A stretch of DNA of 16,640 bases. It comes from an uncultured Alphaproteobacteria bacterium (lineage in GTDB: Bacteria > Pseudomonadota > Alphaproteobacteria > HIMB59). The notes under the pieces are model-generated. The model was not told the origin of the DNA. It ran no database searches and saw only the letters and a program-made list of their open reading frames with translations. The position numbers and the translations under genes were made by a program. The stretch is from assembly GCA_902632575.1 (NCBI GenBank), contig CACPCY010000013.1:1-16640 (forward strand), written 5' to 3'. Shown here piece after piece: positions 6,308 through 13,933 of this stretch. Each line of letters opens with the position of its first letter. The first letter of the stretch is position 1.

Positions 6308-6778
6308 ATGAAAAATATTAAAAATTTAACGGCCGTTTTCTCATTGTTTTCCACAGGTATTACGGTTGTAACAAATGGAACAAACAGAAAACAATTTTTT
6401 GGTTGTACAGTTAACTCTTTCTCAAGCCTTTCTCTTGCACCTCCAAAGTTTTTATTTTGTCTTGGAAATGAAAATTTAAATTTAAAAAGTTTTAAATTAA
6501 AAAGTCCTTTAAATGTAAATTTTTTAGCTAAATCTCAACTTAATTTATCAAATAAATTTGCTGGATCATTAGAGAGGAGATGGGATAAGGCAAAATATAA
6601 AATTGCAAATAATAAGGTTCCTTTCTTTCCAGAGTCTTTAGGCCTATTAGAGGCAATAGTTGAAAAAAAAGTTAAATCAGGCGATCATACAATCATAATA
6701 TGTTTAATAACAAAATGCATAAAATTTAAGACCAAAAAACCCCTTATTTATTATAAGAGTAAATATCACACTGTTTAA
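6308..6778 (+). CDS. Flavin reductase-like domain protein
   Basis: This is a 156-residue protein of the FMN-binding split-barrel flavin reductase family (RutF/HpaC-like). Members reduce FMN or FAD with NAD(P)H, often to supply a monooxygenase. Family landmarks in order are FSLFSTGITVVT near 11-22 (usually F..ATGVTVVT), TVNSFSSLSLAPPKFLFCL at 34-52, FLAKSQLNLSNKFAG at 72-86, and GDHTIIIC at 125-132. The open frame extends upstream through the tRNA, but ATG 6308 is the first start after the tRNA 3' end and aligns with the family N-terminus. It lies 8 bp upstream of ribF, which makes FMN and FAD, so the pairing supports a flavin role. No monooxygenase partner is visible. The 15-nt leader has no Shine-Dalgarno. 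Confidence 0.82.
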   Translation: MKNIKNLTAVFSLFSTGITVVTNGTNRKQFFGCTVNSFSSLSLAPPKFLFCLGNENLNLKSFKLKSPLNVNFLAKSQLNLSNKFAGSLERRWDKAKYKIANNKVPFFPESLGLLEAIVEKKVKSGDHTIIICLITKCIKFKTKKPLIYYKSKYHTV

Positions 6779-6786
6779 TTCTCTAT

Positions 6787-7722
6787 ATGAAATATATCAA
6801 TAGTAGTTTTGATAAAATTAATATCGATGAAAAGTTGTGTTTAACAATAGGTAACTTTGATGGTATTCACAAAGGCCATAGAGAGATAATTAAAAATTTA
6901 ATACAAAAAACAAAAATATCAAAATGTAAATCTGCTATTTTATCTTTCACGCCTCATCCAAAAATTTATTTTAAAAAACAAAATAATTTTATGATTAATT
7001 CTCAATCAAAAAAAAAAGAGATTTTAGATAGCTTAGGTTTAGACTATTTAATTGACTTAAATTTTAATGAAAAATTTACTCAACTAAATCATTTAGAATT
7101 TGAAGACAAAATTTTATTGGGTAAACTTAATGCTAAAAGAATTTTAATAGGAAGAGACTTTCAATATGGAAATAAAAGAAAAGGAAATATAGAAACTTTA
7201 AGAATATTTTGTGAGAAAAATAATATTAAATTAAACGAAATTGATCTCATTTTCGATGAGCAAAATAATAACAAAATTTCTTCAAGTAAAATAAGGGAAA
7301 ATCTTAATTTAGGAAATATTGAATTAGCAAATAACGATTTGAAAAGAAAATTTAGTATTTCTGGTAAAGTTATTAAAGGCGATCAAAGAGGTCGTAAAAT
7401 TGGTATTCCCACAGCCAATATTGAGTACCCTATAAATACAATCATCATTCCATATGGTGTCTATGCTGTTGAGACCACAATTGATGGAAATACTTATTCA
7501 GGTATTGTTAATTTTGGTATAAGACCAACCTTTAAAAAAGAAAAGCCAATTGTTGAGGCTTATTTGTTTGATTTTGACAATAATATTTATGATAAGAATA
7601 TAGAATTATTTTTTTATAAACAAATTCGACAAGAGAAAAAATTTAATGGTATAAAAGAATTATTAAATCAAATCAATTTAGATATCGCTGAAGCAAAAAA
7701 ATTATTAAATTATGGAAATTAA
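6787..7722 (+). CDS. ribF: Bifunctional riboflavin kinase/FAD synthetase RibF
   Basis: RibF phosphorylates riboflavin to FMN and adenylates FMN to FAD in the cytosol. The 311-residue protein has the usual two-domain order. The N-terminal nucleotidyltransferase domain has GNFDGIHKGH at 22-31 (HxGH-type), SFTPHP at 53-58, GRDFQYG at 122-128 and ISSSKIR at 164-170. The C-terminal riboflavin kinase domain (about 187-308) has GRKIGIPTAN at 202-211, PYGVYAV at 222-228 and NFGIRPTF at 242-249. Length and motifs are normal. It starts 8 bp after the flavin reductase and overlaps ileS by 11 bp, so the group is probably one transcript. No FMN riboswitch is visible in the short upstream gap. Confidence 0.96.
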   Translation: MKYINSSFDKINIDEKLCLTIGNFDGIHKGHREIIKNLIQKTKISKCKSAILSFTPHPKIYFKKQNNFMINSQSKKKEILDSLGLDYLIDLNFNEKFTQLNHLEFEDKILLGKLNAKRILIGRDFQYGNKRKGNIETLRIFCEKNNIKLNEIDLIFDEQNNNKISSSKIRENLNLGNIELANNDLKRKFSISGKVIKGDQRGRKIGIPTANIEYPINTIIIPYGVYAVETTIDGNTYSGIVNFGIRPTFKKEKPIVEAYLFDFDNNIYDKNIELFFYKQIRQEKKFNGIKELLNQINLDIAEAKKLLNYGN

Positions 7723-10492
7723 AGACTCTATTACTCTACCAAAGACTGGATTTTCAATGAAAGCTGACTTGCCTAATAAAGAGCCAGGAATTCTTGATGA
7801 ATGGCTTAAAAAAGACATATATAAAAAATTAAGAGAACAATCCAAATCTAAAGAAAAATTCATTCTTCACGACGGACCTCCTTATGCAAATGGCCATCTT
7901 CATATGGGTCATGCCCTCAATAAAATTTTAAAAGATATAATTGTAAAATATCAACAACTTCTTAATAAAAACTCTATTTATGTTCCTGGATGGGATTGTC
8001 ACGGACTACCTATTGAATGGAAAATAGAGGAGGAATACAGAGCTAAAAAGAAAAATAAAGACGATGTACCTGTGATTGAATTCAGAAAACAGTGTAGGGA
8101 CTTTGCTAATAAGTGGATATCTATTCAAAAAAAAGAATTCCAAAGATTGGGAGTAATTGGCGATTGGGATAACCCATACACAACGATGCATTTTCATGCA
8201 GAGGCACAAATAGTAAGAGAATTAGGAAAGTTTCTCAAAAATGGAGGTATTTATAAAGGGCACAGACCAGTTTTATGGTCTGTTATAGAAAAAACTGCAC
8301 TTGCAGATGCAGAAGTTGAATATCATGATCATAAATCAACAACAATATATGCTTGTTTTCCAATTTCAAAAACTGATAACAACAAATTAAAAGATCACTC
8401 TATTGTCATTTGGACAACTACTCCTTGGACAATACCAGGTAATAGAGCTCTGGCAGTTCATAACGAAATTGAATACAAATCTTTAAATTTAAAAATTAAT
8501 GATGGAAACAAAAACGTGATCATAGCTTGTGATTTGGTTGAGTCATTTATTAAAGAAAATAAAATTGAAGAATACAATGTTAATTTTTCTATTGAAGGTC
8601 ATGAATTAACTAATACTTTTTGTAAACACACTTTATACGACTCTGGATATAATCTTGAAGTTCCTATTCTTCATGGTGATTTTGTAACTACTGAACAAGG
8701 TACGGGCATAGTTCACATTTGTCCAGTACATGGAATGGATGATTTTATCTTGGGGAAACAACATGATCTAGAATTACCCATGACAATAAATGAAAGTGGA
8801 ATATATTATGATCATATCCCTGTATTTAATGGTCAACACATCTTTAAAGTTGATCAAAATGTTTGTGATGAAATAAAAAAAAACAAAAACCTTATATCAC
8901 AAGGCATTTTGGTTCATAGTTATCCTCATTCTTGGAGATCTAAAGCACCCTTGGTATATAAAAATACATCACAATGGTTTATCTCAATGGATACAAACGA
9001 TTTAAGAACAAAAGCACTTAAAGCTATTGATGAAACTGATTTTTTTCCAAAACAAGGACAAAAAAGATTAAGAAGCATGATACAGGACCGTCCGGATTGG
9101 TGTGTGTCGAGACAAAGAGTTTGGGGGGTGCCTTTACCAATATTTGTCAACAAAAAAACAGGTGAACCTCTACGCGATCAAAATATTATTGAAAAAATTG
9201 CAAAAATTTATGAGTCGGAAGGTGGTGATGCCTGGTTTAACTCTGAACCCTCAAGATTTTTATCACCTGAATATGACCCAAATGATTTTGAACAAGTAAA
9301 AGATGTCGTTGAGGTTTGGTTTGATAGTGGTTCAACCCATTCTTATGTTTTAGAAGCTAGAGAAGATCTTCACTGGCCAGCATCGATGTATTTAGAGGGT
9401 TCAGACCAACATAGAGGTTGGTTTCACTCCTCATTACTTGAGTCGTGCGGTACAAGAGATAAGGCACCTTTTGAAAGTATTTTATCACATGGCTTTGTTG
9501 TGGATGGTAAAGGTAGAAAAATGTCTAAGTCAGTTGGAAACGTTATTTCCCCAGATGAAATAATCAATAAATACGGCGCAGATATATTACGTATTTGGGT
9601 TGTTGCATCAGATTATTCTGAGGATTTGAAAATTGACAATCAGATTATCAACTACCAAATAGACTCTTATAGAAAAATAAGAAACACACTAAGATTCCTT
9701 TTAGGAAATCTTAATAACTTTGATAAACAAAATTTAGTTGTCCCAGAAGAAATGCCTGAATTAGAAAGGTATATCTTAACACGAATTTCAAGCCTTAATG
9801 AAAAACTTCAAGAATTAGTTTCAAAACATGATTACCATGCTATTTACACTGCTTTACTAAATTTCTGCACACTTGAGCTATCAGCATTTTATTTTGATAT
9901 TAGAAAGGACTCCTTATATTGTGATGATATAAAAAGTTTAAAAAGAAGATCAACTTCAACATGTTTACATATAATATTTGAGTTTTTAACAAAATGGCTT
10001 TCACCGATAGTTTCATTTACATGTGAGGAAGCATGGAAGTCTAGGGGCTATAATAATGAAGAAAGTATTTTATTACAAAATGTTAAAGATGATGAATTTA
10101 CATATAAGGATATTTCACTTGAAAAAGTTTTTGAAGAATTAAAAAGAGTAAGAAAAAGTGTCACCTCCGCCTTAGAGCTAAAAAGAAATGAAAAATTAAT
10201 TGGCTCAAGCCTTCAAGCTTCTGTAATTTTATTTTTATCTAAATATACACAAAAAATAATTGCAGATTTAGATTTGGCAGAAATGTGCATTGTTAGCAAT
10301 GTTGAAACACATGATATTTCAAATAGGTCAAAGGAATCAATCAGTATTGAAGATGAAGAAATATATGTAGAGATAAAATTAGCTGATGGAAAAAAATGCG
10401 AGCGATGCTGGGCAGTATTGCAAGAAGTATCATCTAGTAAAAATAATTTATGTAATCGATGTGAAGATGTTTGGAAATCTTTTCAACAATAA
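7712..10492 (+). CDS. ileS: Isoleucyl-tRNA synthetase
   Basis: This class I synthetase of 926 residues charges tRNA-Ile. The ATP site signatures are HMGH at 64-67 (in GPPYANGHLHMGHAL) and KMSKS at 603-607. The CP1 editing domain between them has WTTTPWTIPGNRAL and GTGIVHICPVHGMDD, which remove mischarged valine. The C-terminal zinc knuckle is intact (Cys896/Cys899 and Cys914/Cys917), as in the bacterial mupirocin-sensitive type. The ATG at 7712 overlaps the end of ribF and gives the usual N-terminus. The 3' end overlaps the preferred lspA start by 26 bp. The ribF-ileS-lspA order is widely conserved in proteobacteria. Confidence 0.97.
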   Translation: MEIKDSITLPKTGFSMKADLPNKEPGILDEWLKKDIYKKLREQSKSKEKFILHDGPPYANGHLHMGHALNKILKDIIVKYQQLLNKNSIYVPGWDCHGLPIEWKIEEEYRAKKKNKDDVPVIEFRKQCRDFANKWISIQKKEFQRLGVIGDWDNPYTTMHFHAEAQIVRELGKFLKNGGIYKGHRPVLWSVIEKTALADAEVEYHDHKSTTIYACFPISKTDNNKLKDHSIVIWTTTPWTIPGNRALAVHNEIEYKSLNLKINDGNKNVIIACDLVESFIKENKIEEYNVNFSIEGHELTNTFCKHTLYDSGYNLEVPILHGDFVTTEQGTGIVHICPVHGMDDFILGKQHDLELPMTINESGIYYDHIPVFNGQHIFKVDQNVCDEIKKNKNLISQGILVHSYPHSWRSKAPLVYKNTSQWFISMDTNDLRTKALKAIDETDFFPKQGQKRLRSMIQDRPDWCVSRQRVWGVPLPIFVNKKTGEPLRDQNIIEKIAKIYESEGGDAWFNSEPSRFLSPEYDPNDFEQVKDVVEVWFDSGSTHSYVLEAREDLHWPASMYLEGSDQHRGWFHSSLLESCGTRDKAPFESILSHGFVVDGKGRKMSKSVGNVISPDEIINKYGADILRIWVVASDYSEDLKIDNQIINYQIDSYRKIRNTLRFLLGNLNNFDKQNLVVPEEMPELERYILTRISSLNEKLQELVSKHDYHAIYTALLNFCTLELSAFYFDIRKDSLYCDDIKSLKRRSTSTCLHIIFEFLTKWLSPIVSFTCEEAWKSRGYNNEESILLQNVKDDEFTYKDISLEKVFEELKRVRKSVTSALELKRNEKLIGSSLQASVILFLSKYTQKIIADLDLAEMCIVSNVETHDISNRSKESISIEDEEIYVEIKLADGKKCERCWAVLQEVSSSKNNLCNRCEDVWKSFQQ

Positions 10493-10952
10493 ATTTAACT
10501 TAAATTTATTTCTTTTATTTTTATTCCTTGTAACTTTGGACCAAATCACCAAGGCTTTAGTTATTAATTTTTTTGATCTTTATGAGTCAGTGTCTTTATT
10601 CCCAATTATAAATTTAACATTTGTTGTAAATTATGGTTTTGCATTTGGACTATTGAATGATCCATCTCTTAATCAAATAGTAGTTTCAATAGTAATATTG
10701 CTAATTATTTCATATTTTTTTTATTTACTTATAAAAACACAAGATAAGATTTTTCAATTTACATTGACATTAGTATTGGCTGGAGCTATGGGAAATTTTT
10801 TAGACAGAATATTTAGGGGTTTTGTTATTGACTTTATTGACATATATATAGGTCAAAACCATTGGCCAGCATTTAATGTTGCTGATAGCTGTATAACTTT
10901 GGGATTTATTGGATTGATGATAAATATATTATTTTTAAATAAAAAATTATGA
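10467..10952 (+). CDS. lspA: Lipoprotein signal peptidase (signal peptidase II)
   Basis: LspA is an aspartyl protease in the inner membrane that removes the signal peptide from diacylglyceryl-modified prolipoproteins. The ATG at 10467 gives 161 residues with four hydrophobic segments, the normal size. The frame is open back to 10386, but that would add 27 non-family residues inside ileS. Motifs are NYGFAFGLL at 55-63, GNFLDR at 109-114 with catalytic Asp113, and FNVADS at 136-141 with catalytic Asp140. The stop overlaps the next gene's ATG as ATGA, and that gene encodes a lipoprotein, a likely substrate. Confidence 0.95.
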   Translation: MFGNLFNNKFNLNLFLLFLFLVTLDQITKALVINFFDLYESVSLFPIINLTFVVNYGFAFGLLNDPSLNQIVVSIVILLIISYFFYLLIKTQDKIFQFTLTLVLAGAMGNFLDRIFRGFVIDFIDIYIGQNHWPAFNVADSCITLGFIGLMINILFLNKKL

Positions 10953-11257
10953 AAAACATATTAATAATTCTATTAGCACTAATTATCATATCCTGTCAAA
11001 GAGAATTAAAAAATGAGATGGGTCTAGGATATAATAAAACTTTGATAATCCCACCAATTAGCGATTTACCTATGCCTGGTTCAACTGAAAATAATATTTT
11101 GGACATTAATAATAATCCGATTGTAAAGTCAATCCTTAATCAAACACAGTCAAAAGATGCTGACCCAGCAATTATAGATAAAATAGATGGTGACAGTGGT
11201 TATGAGACTGATGAAAATCTATTTCAAAAACTATTTAAGGGCAAAAGTAGAAGATAA
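10949..11257 (+). CDS. Small lipoprotein, DUF3035/BamF-like
   Basis: This is a predicted 102-residue lipoprotein. After a short signal peptide (MKNILIILLALIIISC) the lipobox IIIS-C puts the lipidated cysteine at position 16. The mature part begins QRELKNEMGLGYN, followed by a proline-rich PPISDLPMPG segment. This resembles the alphaproteobacterial DUF3035 lipoproteins next to lspA, some annotated BamF for association with the outer-membrane beta-barrel assembly machine. It is short for that family and has an acidic middle and a basic C-terminus (FKGKSRR). Translation is probably coupled to lspA through ATGA. The BamF role is inferred from resemblance and position; no direct functional motif is visible. 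Confidence 0.7.
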   Translation: MKNILIILLALIIISCQRELKNEMGLGYNKTLIIPPISDLPMPGSTENNILDINNNPIVKSILNQTQSKDADPAIIDKIDGDSGYETDENLFQKLFKGKSRR

Positions 11258-11271
11258 AACTTTATTATTTT

Positions 11272-11277
11272 AAGGAG
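11272..11277 (+). promoter_or_regulatory. Strong Shine-Dalgarno that fixes the pgi TTG start
   Basis: AAGGAG lies 6 nt before TTG 11284-11286. It is the clearest ribosome binding site in a window where most genes show none. It supports the TTG start over any later ATG. Confidence 0.75.
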
Positions 11278-11283
11278 CAAATA

Positions 11284-12441
11284 TTGTTAGTCAAAAATAA
11301 TTCAAAAAAATTAAAATTTAACTTTAAAAAAAATGTCAAATACTCAATTAAAGAATTTCTTTCATTAGATATGTTTAATCCCATTAATCAAAAAAATTAT
11401 TTTGATATATATAATTTAGATTTATTTGAAAAAAAAAAATTTAGAACCCATGTATTTGGCATGGGTGGATCTTCATTAAGCACAAAATTACTAGCACAGT
11501 TTTTAGATCCTAATTCATTAGGTAAAAATCTTTTTATATTTGATAATCCTTCACCAATTAAAATACAAAACTCATTGCAAGATTTACAGATTAATAAAAA
11601 TGACAAATTTATATTTATCTCTAAATCTGGAAACACTATAGAAATTAAATATTTTTTAAACATGCTCATTAAAATATTAAATAAAAAAAAAGTCTCAGAT
11701 ATATATAAAAAATTTATTTTTATTACTGAAAATAGTGAAAATTATATGAAGAAATATGCAAAAAAAAATAATATCTTATGTTTTGATCATGATCCAAATA
11801 TTGGAGGAAGATTTAGTATATTTTCAATAACGGCTCTTTTACCATTACTATCAATTGGATTTCCGTTATCTAAAATTTTAAACTCATTTAAAAAAGCTAA
11901 ATCATTAATAAAAAAAAATCACTCTAAATTATCCAAAGAAATTTTTTCCTCCATTGGATTTGAAAAAAAATTTAAATTAAACATTTTAGTAGGTTTGAGT
12001 TATCATGATAAAATTAATACTGTAAATGAATGGTATAGACAAATATTTGCTGAGAGTTTAGGTAAAAACAGTAATGCAAAAAATTACATTTCTTCTTATG
12101 GATCTATAGACCAACATAGCCAATTTCAACTTTATATAGATGGGCCTAATGATAAGCATTTCAATTTTTTTAAAATATCTACTCCAAAAAATAGTATTAC
12201 CTCTAATTCTAATCTCATCAAAGGTTATAATTTAATGAGCGTACTAGAAGAGGGAGCTATAAAAACTTTGCTACAAAAAAAATTTTTAGTGTCACAAATC
12301 ACAATTAAAGATGATTTCAATGATTATTGTTACTTATTGATATATTTAATCTTTGATATCTACTTAAGGTCAATTTATGAAAAAATTAATTTTCTTGATC
12401 AACCAGCAGTTGAAATTTTAAAAAAGAATACAAAAGCATAA
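11284..12441 (+). CDS. pgi: Glucose-6-phosphate isomerase (short, divergent form)
   Basis: This protein interconverts glucose-6-phosphate and fructose-6-phosphate in glycolysis and gluconeogenesis. It is 385 residues, shorter than the roughly 450-550 of standard Pgi, and comparable to compact forms in streamlined alphaproteobacteria. Two SIS-type sugar-phosphate domains are visible: GMGGSSLSTK at 59-68, SKSGNTIE at 113-120 and GGRFSIFS at 174-181. Catalytic elements remain: EWYRQIFAESLGK at 249-261 with Glu257, GSIDQHSQFQL at 273-283 with His278, and LDQPAVEILKK near 371-381 with the lysine at 380 or 381. Residues between motifs are unusually lysine- and asparagine-rich. Translation starts at TTG with a strong Shine-Dalgarno. 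It follows the lipoprotein gene by 26 bp and precedes the small membrane gene by 1 bp. Confidence 0.88.
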   Translation: MLVKNNSKKLKFNFKKNVKYSIKEFLSLDMFNPINQKNYFDIYNLDLFEKKKFRTHVFGMGGSSLSTKLLAQFLDPNSLGKNLFIFDNPSPIKIQNSLQDLQINKNDKFIFISKSGNTIEIKYFLNMLIKILNKKKVSDIYKKFIFITENSENYMKKYAKKNNILCFDHDPNIGGRFSIFSITALLPLLSIGFPLSKILNSFKKAKSLIKKNHSKLSKEIFSSIGFEKKFKLNILVGLSYHDKINTVNEWYRQIFAESLGKNSNAKNYISSYGSIDQHSQFQLYIDGPNDKHFNFFKISTPKNSITSNSNLIKGYNLMSVLEEGAIKTLLQKKFLVSQITIKDDFNDYCYLLIYLIFDIYLRSIYEKINFLDQPAVEILKKNTKA

Positions 12442-12442
12442 A

Positions 12443-12736
12443 GTGATAAATAATTTAATAAATTTTTTTGGTGCAAATTCTAAATTACATTTATTAAAAA
12501 TATTTATAATTTTTGGACTAGCAGGATCTCTTTCAGTTGTTTTATCAGAACCATTACTTCAATTAGTATCAATAGAAAAATTTATTTCAAATAAATTTTT
12601 TTATTGGTTAATTAGATTAATAATAATTTTTCCTATATATCAATTTGTACTAATTGGTGTTGCTTTTGTATTTGGAGAATTTGGATATTTTAAAAAATTT
12701 TTTATAAAATTTATTAATTATTTCAAAATTTATTAA
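12443..12736 (+). CDS. Small two-helix membrane protein, DUF6787-like
   Basis: This is a 97-residue protein read from GTG, 1 bp after the pgi stop. It has two long hydrophobic segments (about 17-38 and 52-77) and a basic/aromatic C-terminus containing FGEFGYFKKFFIKFINYF. The opening FFGANSKLHLLKIFIIFGLAGSL and the GEFxFFKKF tail recall the DUF6787 family of small membrane proteins better known from Bacteroidota. The resemblance is from memory and by eye only. Function is unknown. Its stop shares TTAA (12733-12736) with the convergent rsmD stop. Confidence 0.6.
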   Translation: MINNLINFFGANSKLHLLKIFIIFGLAGSLSVVLSEPLLQLVSIEKFISNKFFYWLIRLIIIFPIYQFVLIGVAFVFGEFGYFKKFFIKFINYFKIY

Positions 12737-13260
12737 GTTCTAAAAAAAAATAAATTTTTATTTTTGTATTGTTTCTTTAAAATGAGATTATCTAAATTTA
12801 TTAAATTTGAACTTTCCAATATGATTAAGATATTTGATTGAATATTCATCAATATCTTTTTTTGAATTAATTCAAAACCATGATTATACGGAGGATCGAT
12901 ATATATTACATGGCAGTTATTTAAAATATCTATTTTTTGTTTATAGGGATCAAAATTAGTTATTTCATAATTTATCTCGTTAATTTTTGTCAGAAACTCT
13001 TCAATTTTATTAGTATGTTTTTTTTCGATATCGTTAAATATTACTTTTTTAACACCCCTAGATAACGCTTCTATACCAATTGAACCTGTTCCTGCAAACA
13101 AATCACATAAAATAACTTGATTGAGGTCTATATTCAGATCATTATTATGTAATAATAAATTGAATATATCTTCTCTAATTCTTGTTAAGGTTGGTCTGTA
13201 ATCGTTTTTAGACTCAACAAGTATCTTTCTCCCCTTATATTTACCGCTAATAACTCTCAT
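12733..13260 (-). CDS. rsmD: 16S rRNA (guanine966-N2)-methyltransferase RsmD
   Basis: RsmD methylates G966 of 16S rRNA during 30S assembly, using S-adenosylmethionine. The ATG at 13260 gives 175 residues beginning MRVISGKYKGRKI, the canonical family N-terminus; a longer frame to 13287 adds nine residues that do not match. Motifs are RPTLTRIREDIFNLL at 22-36, the SAM-binding DLFAGTGSIGIEALSRG at 53-69, and the catalytic DPPY at 122-125. The start overlaps the end of rluB by 14 bp, so the pair is probably co-transcribed, as is common in alphaproteobacteria. Confidence 0.93.
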   Translation of the reverse strand: MRVISGKYKGRKILVESKNDYRPTLTRIREDIFNLLLHNNDLNIDLNQVILCDLFAGTGSIGIEALSRGVKKVIFNDIEKKHTNKIEEFLTKINEINYEITNFDPYKQKIDILNNCHVIYIDPPYNHGFELIQKKILMNIQSNILIILESSNLINLDNLILKKQYKNKNLFFFRT

Positions 13261-13933
13261 TAACCTGCACTTCTTTGTATTCACCATAGGTTATAGACTT
13301 TAATAGAAAACGACCGTAAGAGATCCTTTTAAGCTTTTCTACTTTTAAATTGAATAATAAACAAATATTTCTTATTTCTCTATTTTTTCCCTCAGTAAGA
13401 TTAAATCTCAGTACATGTTTGTTTAAATTAGAGTGAACTAATTTTACATTAGGTTTTTTATATATTTCTTTACCATAAATTTTTTTATTCATTGATTTAA
13501 GCTTATTTTGATCAAAGGTACCAATTACATTAACAAGATAAGATCTTTTAATATTTGATTTAGGAAGTTCCATATATCTTTTAAAAGAGGTCTCTTTTGT
13601 AAATAGTAATAAACCCTCAGAATTATAATCTAATCTACCAATATAGTGATACTTGTGATATTTCTTAGGAAGAAAGTCATAAACAATTTTTCTATCTTTT
13701 TCATCTTTTTTGGATGTGATACAACCTCTCGGTTTATGAAATAGTATTATATTAAGTTTATTAGATTTAAGTTTTTCAATCTCAAAAATATCTTTATCAG
13801 TCACTGATATAAATGGTCTTGTTTCAATATTACCATTTAAAGTTACTTTTTTATTTTTTATTAAACTTTCTGCTTGGTTTCTCGAAATTTTAAATTGAAT
13901 TGATAATTTTTTACTTAAAGTTATTTTTTGCAT
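13247..13933 (-). CDS. 23S rRNA pseudouridine synthase, RluB/RsuA family
   Basis: This 228-residue enzyme isomerises a specific rRNA uridine to pseudouridine. An S4-like RNA-binding domain occupies about 1-50 (LSIQFKISRNQAESLIKN). The catalytic domain follows, with HKPRGCITS at 66-74, the active-site GRLDYNSEGLLLFT at 99-112 (Asp102), RSYLV near 130, and the family tail LTEGKNREIRNI near 178-189. RluB, RluE, RluF and RsuA share these motifs; RluB is favoured because it usually sits beside rsmD and tadA in alphaproteobacteria. It overlaps the C26 peptidase gene by 23 bp at its start and rsmD by 14 bp at its end. Confidence 0.88.
   Translation of the reverse strand: MQKITLSKKLSIQFKISRNQAESLIKNKKVTLNGNIETRPFISVTDKDIFEIEKLKSNKLNIILFHKPRGCITSKKDEKDRKIVYDFLPKKYHKYHYIGRLDYNSEGLLLFTKETSFKRYMELPKSNIKRSYLVNVIGTFDQNKLKSMNKKIYGKEIYKKPNVKLVHSNLNKHVLRFNLTEGKNREIRNICLLFNLKVEKLKRISYGRFLLKSITYGEYKEVQVNESY

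Noticed and set aside
6166..6354. 62-codon minus-strand open frame containing GETRTLTRLPSPDFESGAS
   Set aside because: It is the antisense translation of the tRNA-Leu gene, a well-known false protein seen beside many tRNAs.
6741..6760. Small CTTAT/ATAAG stem near the end of the flavin reductase
   Set aside because: It has five A/T-rich pairs inside coding sequence and no T tract after it, so it is not a credible terminator.
8006..9299. Three short frames (8006-8209 minus, 8926-9153 minus, 9102-9299 plus) inside ileS
   Set aside because: They are shadows of the conserved ileS reading frame with no motifs of their own.
10386..10466. Longer lspA start inside ileS
   Set aside because: The extra 27 residues are the +1-shifted reading of the conserved IleS zinc knuckle and precede a normal LspA start.
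11397..11669. 90-codon minus-strand frame inside pgi
   Set aside because: It is a shadow of pgi; the sense frame holds the sugar-phosphate binding motifs.
13261..13287. Longer rsmD start nine codons upstream
   Set aside because: RsmD proteins begin at MRVISGxYKG, which matches ATG 13260.
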